A stretch of DNA of 21,052 nucleotides, from the IMG/VR virus record IMGVR_UViG_3300042876_000229, positions 1-21,052 of that record. The stretch is one strand, 5' to 3'. Of the stretch, positions 19,046 to 21,052 are shown piece by piece. This stretch comes from a virus. The notes under the pieces are model-generated. The model worked only from the letters and a program-made list of their open reading frames with translations. It searched no databases and was not told the DNA's origin. A program made the position numbers and the translations under genes. Within the stretch, counting starts at the first letter, position 1, and the number at the start of each line of letters is the position of its first letter.

Positions 19046-20776
19046 ATGGCGATCACGATGGCGCAGAGCAACCGGCACAAGTCCCTTCGGCGGCGATTCC
19101 TCGCCTCCGAGACGAAGTTCACCGACTACCGAGCGGTGCGCGAGCGGATCGAGCACTTCATGGGCCCGGTGGATGACGATGCGGGCGTCCGCACGGACGT
19201 GTTCGACTTCACCGCCATCGACGGGCGCGAGAAGCTCTCGGCCTCGATCCACGGCTCGCTCGTGCCGCAGTCGGTGCGGTGGTTCCAGGGTGCCTACCGC
19301 AAGCGCAACAATCTCAACAAGAACCCCGAGGCGGCCAAGTACCGGGACGAGGTGATCGACGAGGTATGGAACACCCTCGGCGCCTCCGATTTCTACCTGG
19401 AGATGGCCTCGGCCTGCCACGAGGCCACCGGCCCTGGCAACGCTCTCATGGCGGTCGAGCCGGTGTACGAGGATCTCGCGGAGACGGAACTGGAGACCAT
19501 CGACTTCACCGCCATCCCCACCAACGAGGCGCGGTGGGAGCAGGACCGGCGCGGGGAGATCAAGACCTTCTGGCACGAGTTCGAGTGGGAGCCGTCGCAG
19601 ATCGACGACTTCTGCGAGGCCAAGGGCTACAAGAAGTTCGAGGACATCACCCTGCGCGTGGAGAAGGCGAACCGCGACCCGGTGAAGATCGTCCATTGCA
19701 TCTTCCCGCGCGAGAAGATCATCAAGCGGAAGAAGATGGTCTACCCGGCCGCGCCCGAGAACCGGCCGTGGGGCTCGTTGTGGTGGCGCGAGGACACCGG
19801 CGAGGTGTTCGTGCGCGAGATGGACGGCAAGGCCGAGGGCGGCTACTACGAGAAGCCGATCCACCTGCTCCGCTGGAGCCGCAAGGGCAACGGGCTCGTC
19901 GGCTACGGGCCGGGCAACATCGCCCTCCCCACGGTCGAGTTCGTCAACGCATGGCTGGAGGACTACCTCAAGGCCGGCGAGAAGGCGCTCGATCCGCCCA
20001 CCATCGGCACGAACCGCAACATGCTCACGGAACTCGACCACCGCCCCGGTCGCCACACCCTCGTGCGCGACGTGGACGACATCAAGGAGATCCCTGGCCG
20101 CGCGAACTTCGTGGTGGCGGACAAGATCATCGAGATGCTCTTCGCGCAGATCCGCCAGATCTTCCGCACGGACGACCTCCAACTCAAGGAGTCGCCCGCG
20201 ATGACCGCGATGGAGGTGCAGGTTCGCTACGAGATCATGAACCGGCTCCTCGGCAAGACCCTCACCTTCATCCAGCAATTCCTCGGCGCGATCATCCGCG
20301 CCTGCATCTCGATCCTCATGCGCGCCGGGCGTCTGCCCGAGATGCCCAAGGTGGTCGAGAAGGCCGGCGGGGCGATGAACATCGAGTACCAGGGCCCGCT
20401 CGCGCGTTCGCAGCGCACGGACGAGGTGGCCGCGGTCGAGCGGTGGGTCTCGATGATCTACGGCATGGCGCAGTTCGACCCGCGCATCCGCGCCGCCATC
20501 GCGCCGAAGAAGATCGCGGAGTACCTGCGAGAGCGCCTCGGCATCCCGGCCGACCTCATGCCCACCGAGCAGGAGATGGAGGCGCGCATGAAGGAGATCG
20601 ACTCGATGGAGCAGAGGGCCGTGGCCTCGCAGGCGCAGGCGAACGAGGCCAAGGCGGCGAAGGACAACGCGGCGGCGCAGGCCGCGGGCCCGGTGCAGGG
20701 CGCGGTGTACCCGTCGCTCCCGCCGAAGCCCCCGCTCGCTCCGAGCGGCCGAGTGGCGGCGGCCGGAATCCAGTAA
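19046..20776 (+). CDS. Portal (T7-type head-tail connector) protein
   Basis: Encodes 576 residues, close to T7 gp8 (about 536). The layout matches the T7-like head-to-tail connector family: MAQSNRHKSLRRRF, SSIHGSLVPQSVRWF-like start (here LSASIHGSLVPQ), an EATGPGNALMAVEP segment, FPREKIIKRKKMVYPA, the KGNGLVGYGPGNIALP core, QLKESPAMTAMEVQVRYE and the LGKTLTFIQQFLGAIIRACI helix. It forms the dodecameric ring through which DNA is packaged. GGAGG (19034-19038) supports ATG 19046, four bases after the terminase stop; an in-frame ATG at 19058 is possible. The C-terminus is Ala/Gln/Lys-rich then Pro-rich. It indicates a podovirus-type virion. Confidence 0.9.
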   Translation: MAITMAQSNRHKSLRRRFLASETKFTDYRAVRERIEHFMGPVDDDAGVRTDVFDFTAIDGREKLSASIHGSLVPQSVRWFQGAYRKRNNLNKNPEAAKYRDEVIDEVWNTLGASDFYLEMASACHEATGPGNALMAVEPVYEDLAETELETIDFTAIPTNEARWEQDRRGEIKTFWHEFEWEPSQIDDFCEAKGYKKFEDITLRVEKANRDPVKIVHCIFPREKIIKRKKMVYPAAPENRPWGSLWWREDTGEVFVREMDGKAEGGYYEKPIHLLRWSRKGNGLVGYGPGNIALPTVEFVNAWLEDYLKAGEKALDPPTIGTNRNMLTELDHRPGRHTLVRDVDDIKEIPGRANFVVADKIIEMLFAQIRQIFRTDDLQLKESPAMTAMEVQVRYEIMNRLLGKTLTFIQQFLGAIIRACISILMRAGRLPEMPKVVEKAGGAMNIEYQGPLARSQRTDEVAAVERWVSMIYGMAQFDPRIRAAIAPKKIAEYLRERLGIPADLMPTEQEMEARMKEIDSMEQRAVASQAQANEAKAAKDNAAAQAAGPVQGAVYPSLPPKPPLAPSGRVAAAGIQ

Positions 20777-20788
20777 CGAGGTGATCGC

Positions 20789-21049
20789 ATGGCGAAGGAC
20801 AGGGAGAAGCTCCCGAAGCTCACCGAGGAAGGCGAGCGGGACAAGCGGGAGCGGGCAGAGATCAAGACGCTCCTCCAGAGCGAGCGGGGCAAGACCCTGC
20901 TCGCCTGGATGGAGCGGCAGTACGATGGCGCCCTCGTCAAGAGGGTCGAGGGTGCCGTCGATGTGAATCAGACCCTCATCAACGTCGGAGCGCGTGAAGT
21001 CGTCCACGATCTTCGCTCGATCCGTGACTCGCAGGACAGGGAGGAATGA
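20789..21049 (+). CDS. Small charged helical protein, unknown
   Basis: Encodes 86 residues with the ribosome site GAGGTGATC (20778-20786) ahead of ATG 20789. The sequence is rich in Lys, Arg and Glu (KLPKLTEEGERDKRERAEIK) and probably mostly helical, with the stretch LLAWMERQYDGALVKRVEGAVDVNQ in the middle. It sits between the portal gene and the next gene, where podoviruses often carry scaffold or small head genes. No family is recognised. Confidence 0.72.
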   Translation: MAKDREKLPKLTEEGERDKRERAEIKTLLQSERGKTLLAWMERQYDGALVKRVEGAVDVNQTLINVGAREVVHDLRSIRDSQDREE

Positions 21050-21052
21050 CCA
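21046..21052 (+). CDS. Possible start of next gene, 3' partial
   Basis: ATG 21046 overlaps the upstream TGA (ATGA) and follows GGGAGGA directly, which is closer than usual. Only two codons and one base are visible, so this may not be the true start. Confidence 0.25.

Noticed and set aside
19016-21007. Long minus-strand open frame (663 codons) opposite the portal
   Set aside because: Same GC-rich mirror effect; portal motifs are on the plus strand.

Overview
This window is a GC-rich tailed-phage genome (or an integrated or rotated copy of one). Almost every base is coding, third positions are mostly G or C, genes overlap by a few bases, and the content is phage: a T7-type head-tail connector (portal), large and small terminase subunits, a family A DNA polymerase, a single-stranded DNA-binding protein, a prim-pol/VapE-type primase-helicase, SNF2 and Dda/RecD-like helicases, small nucleases and many small unknown proteins. 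The T7-type connector points to a podovirus-like virion. No RNA polymerase, integrase, repressor or lysis gene is visible here. The host cannot be named; GC-rich DNA and a Gram-negative-looking Sec signal peptide on one protein are the only hints.

Layout. (1) 1-1530, plus strand: end of a virion or tail locus, with a carbohydrate-binding-like protein, a protein with a Sec signal peptide and a small beta-rich protein, closed by a strong hairpin at 1546-1581. (2) 1584-3002, minus strand: a Dda/RecD-like helicase whose last codons overlap a tRNA-Ile(UAU). (3) 3003-3103: overlapping divergent promoters. (4) 3104-14931, plus strand: replication and recombination region in several transcription units, each with its own sigma70-like promoter or terminator: DUF6011-like protein, duplicated-domain protein, DUF2800 nuclease, DUF2815 SSB, DNA polymerase, a basic histone-H1-like protein, VRR-NUC nuclease, SNF2 helicase, small zinc-finger and HNH-like proteins, primase-helicase. 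(5) 14928-15775: a compact cytosine-methyltransferase-like protein and a small Cys protein. (6) 15776-16103: a 328-base non-coding region holding a symmetric array of 11 exact copies of GTCTCACCC in both orientations. (7) 16104-21052: packaging and head genes (small terminase, two small proteins, large terminase, portal, one unknown, start of another).

How it fits together. The prim-pol/VapE protein can prime and unwind, the polymerase copies with proofreading, DUF2815 coats single strands, DUF2800, VRR-NUC and the helicases process or recombine DNA, and the terminase pair then fills heads through the portal. The most striking feature is the mirror-symmetric repeat array just before the small terminase gene, a good candidate for a packaging site, replication origin or multi-operator switch. 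Promoter-like sites in the intergenic gaps share TTGAC-N16/17-TA-rich architecture, and two of them place the start codon at the predicted transcription start, which suggests leaderless mRNAs for the small terminase and an HNH-like gene.
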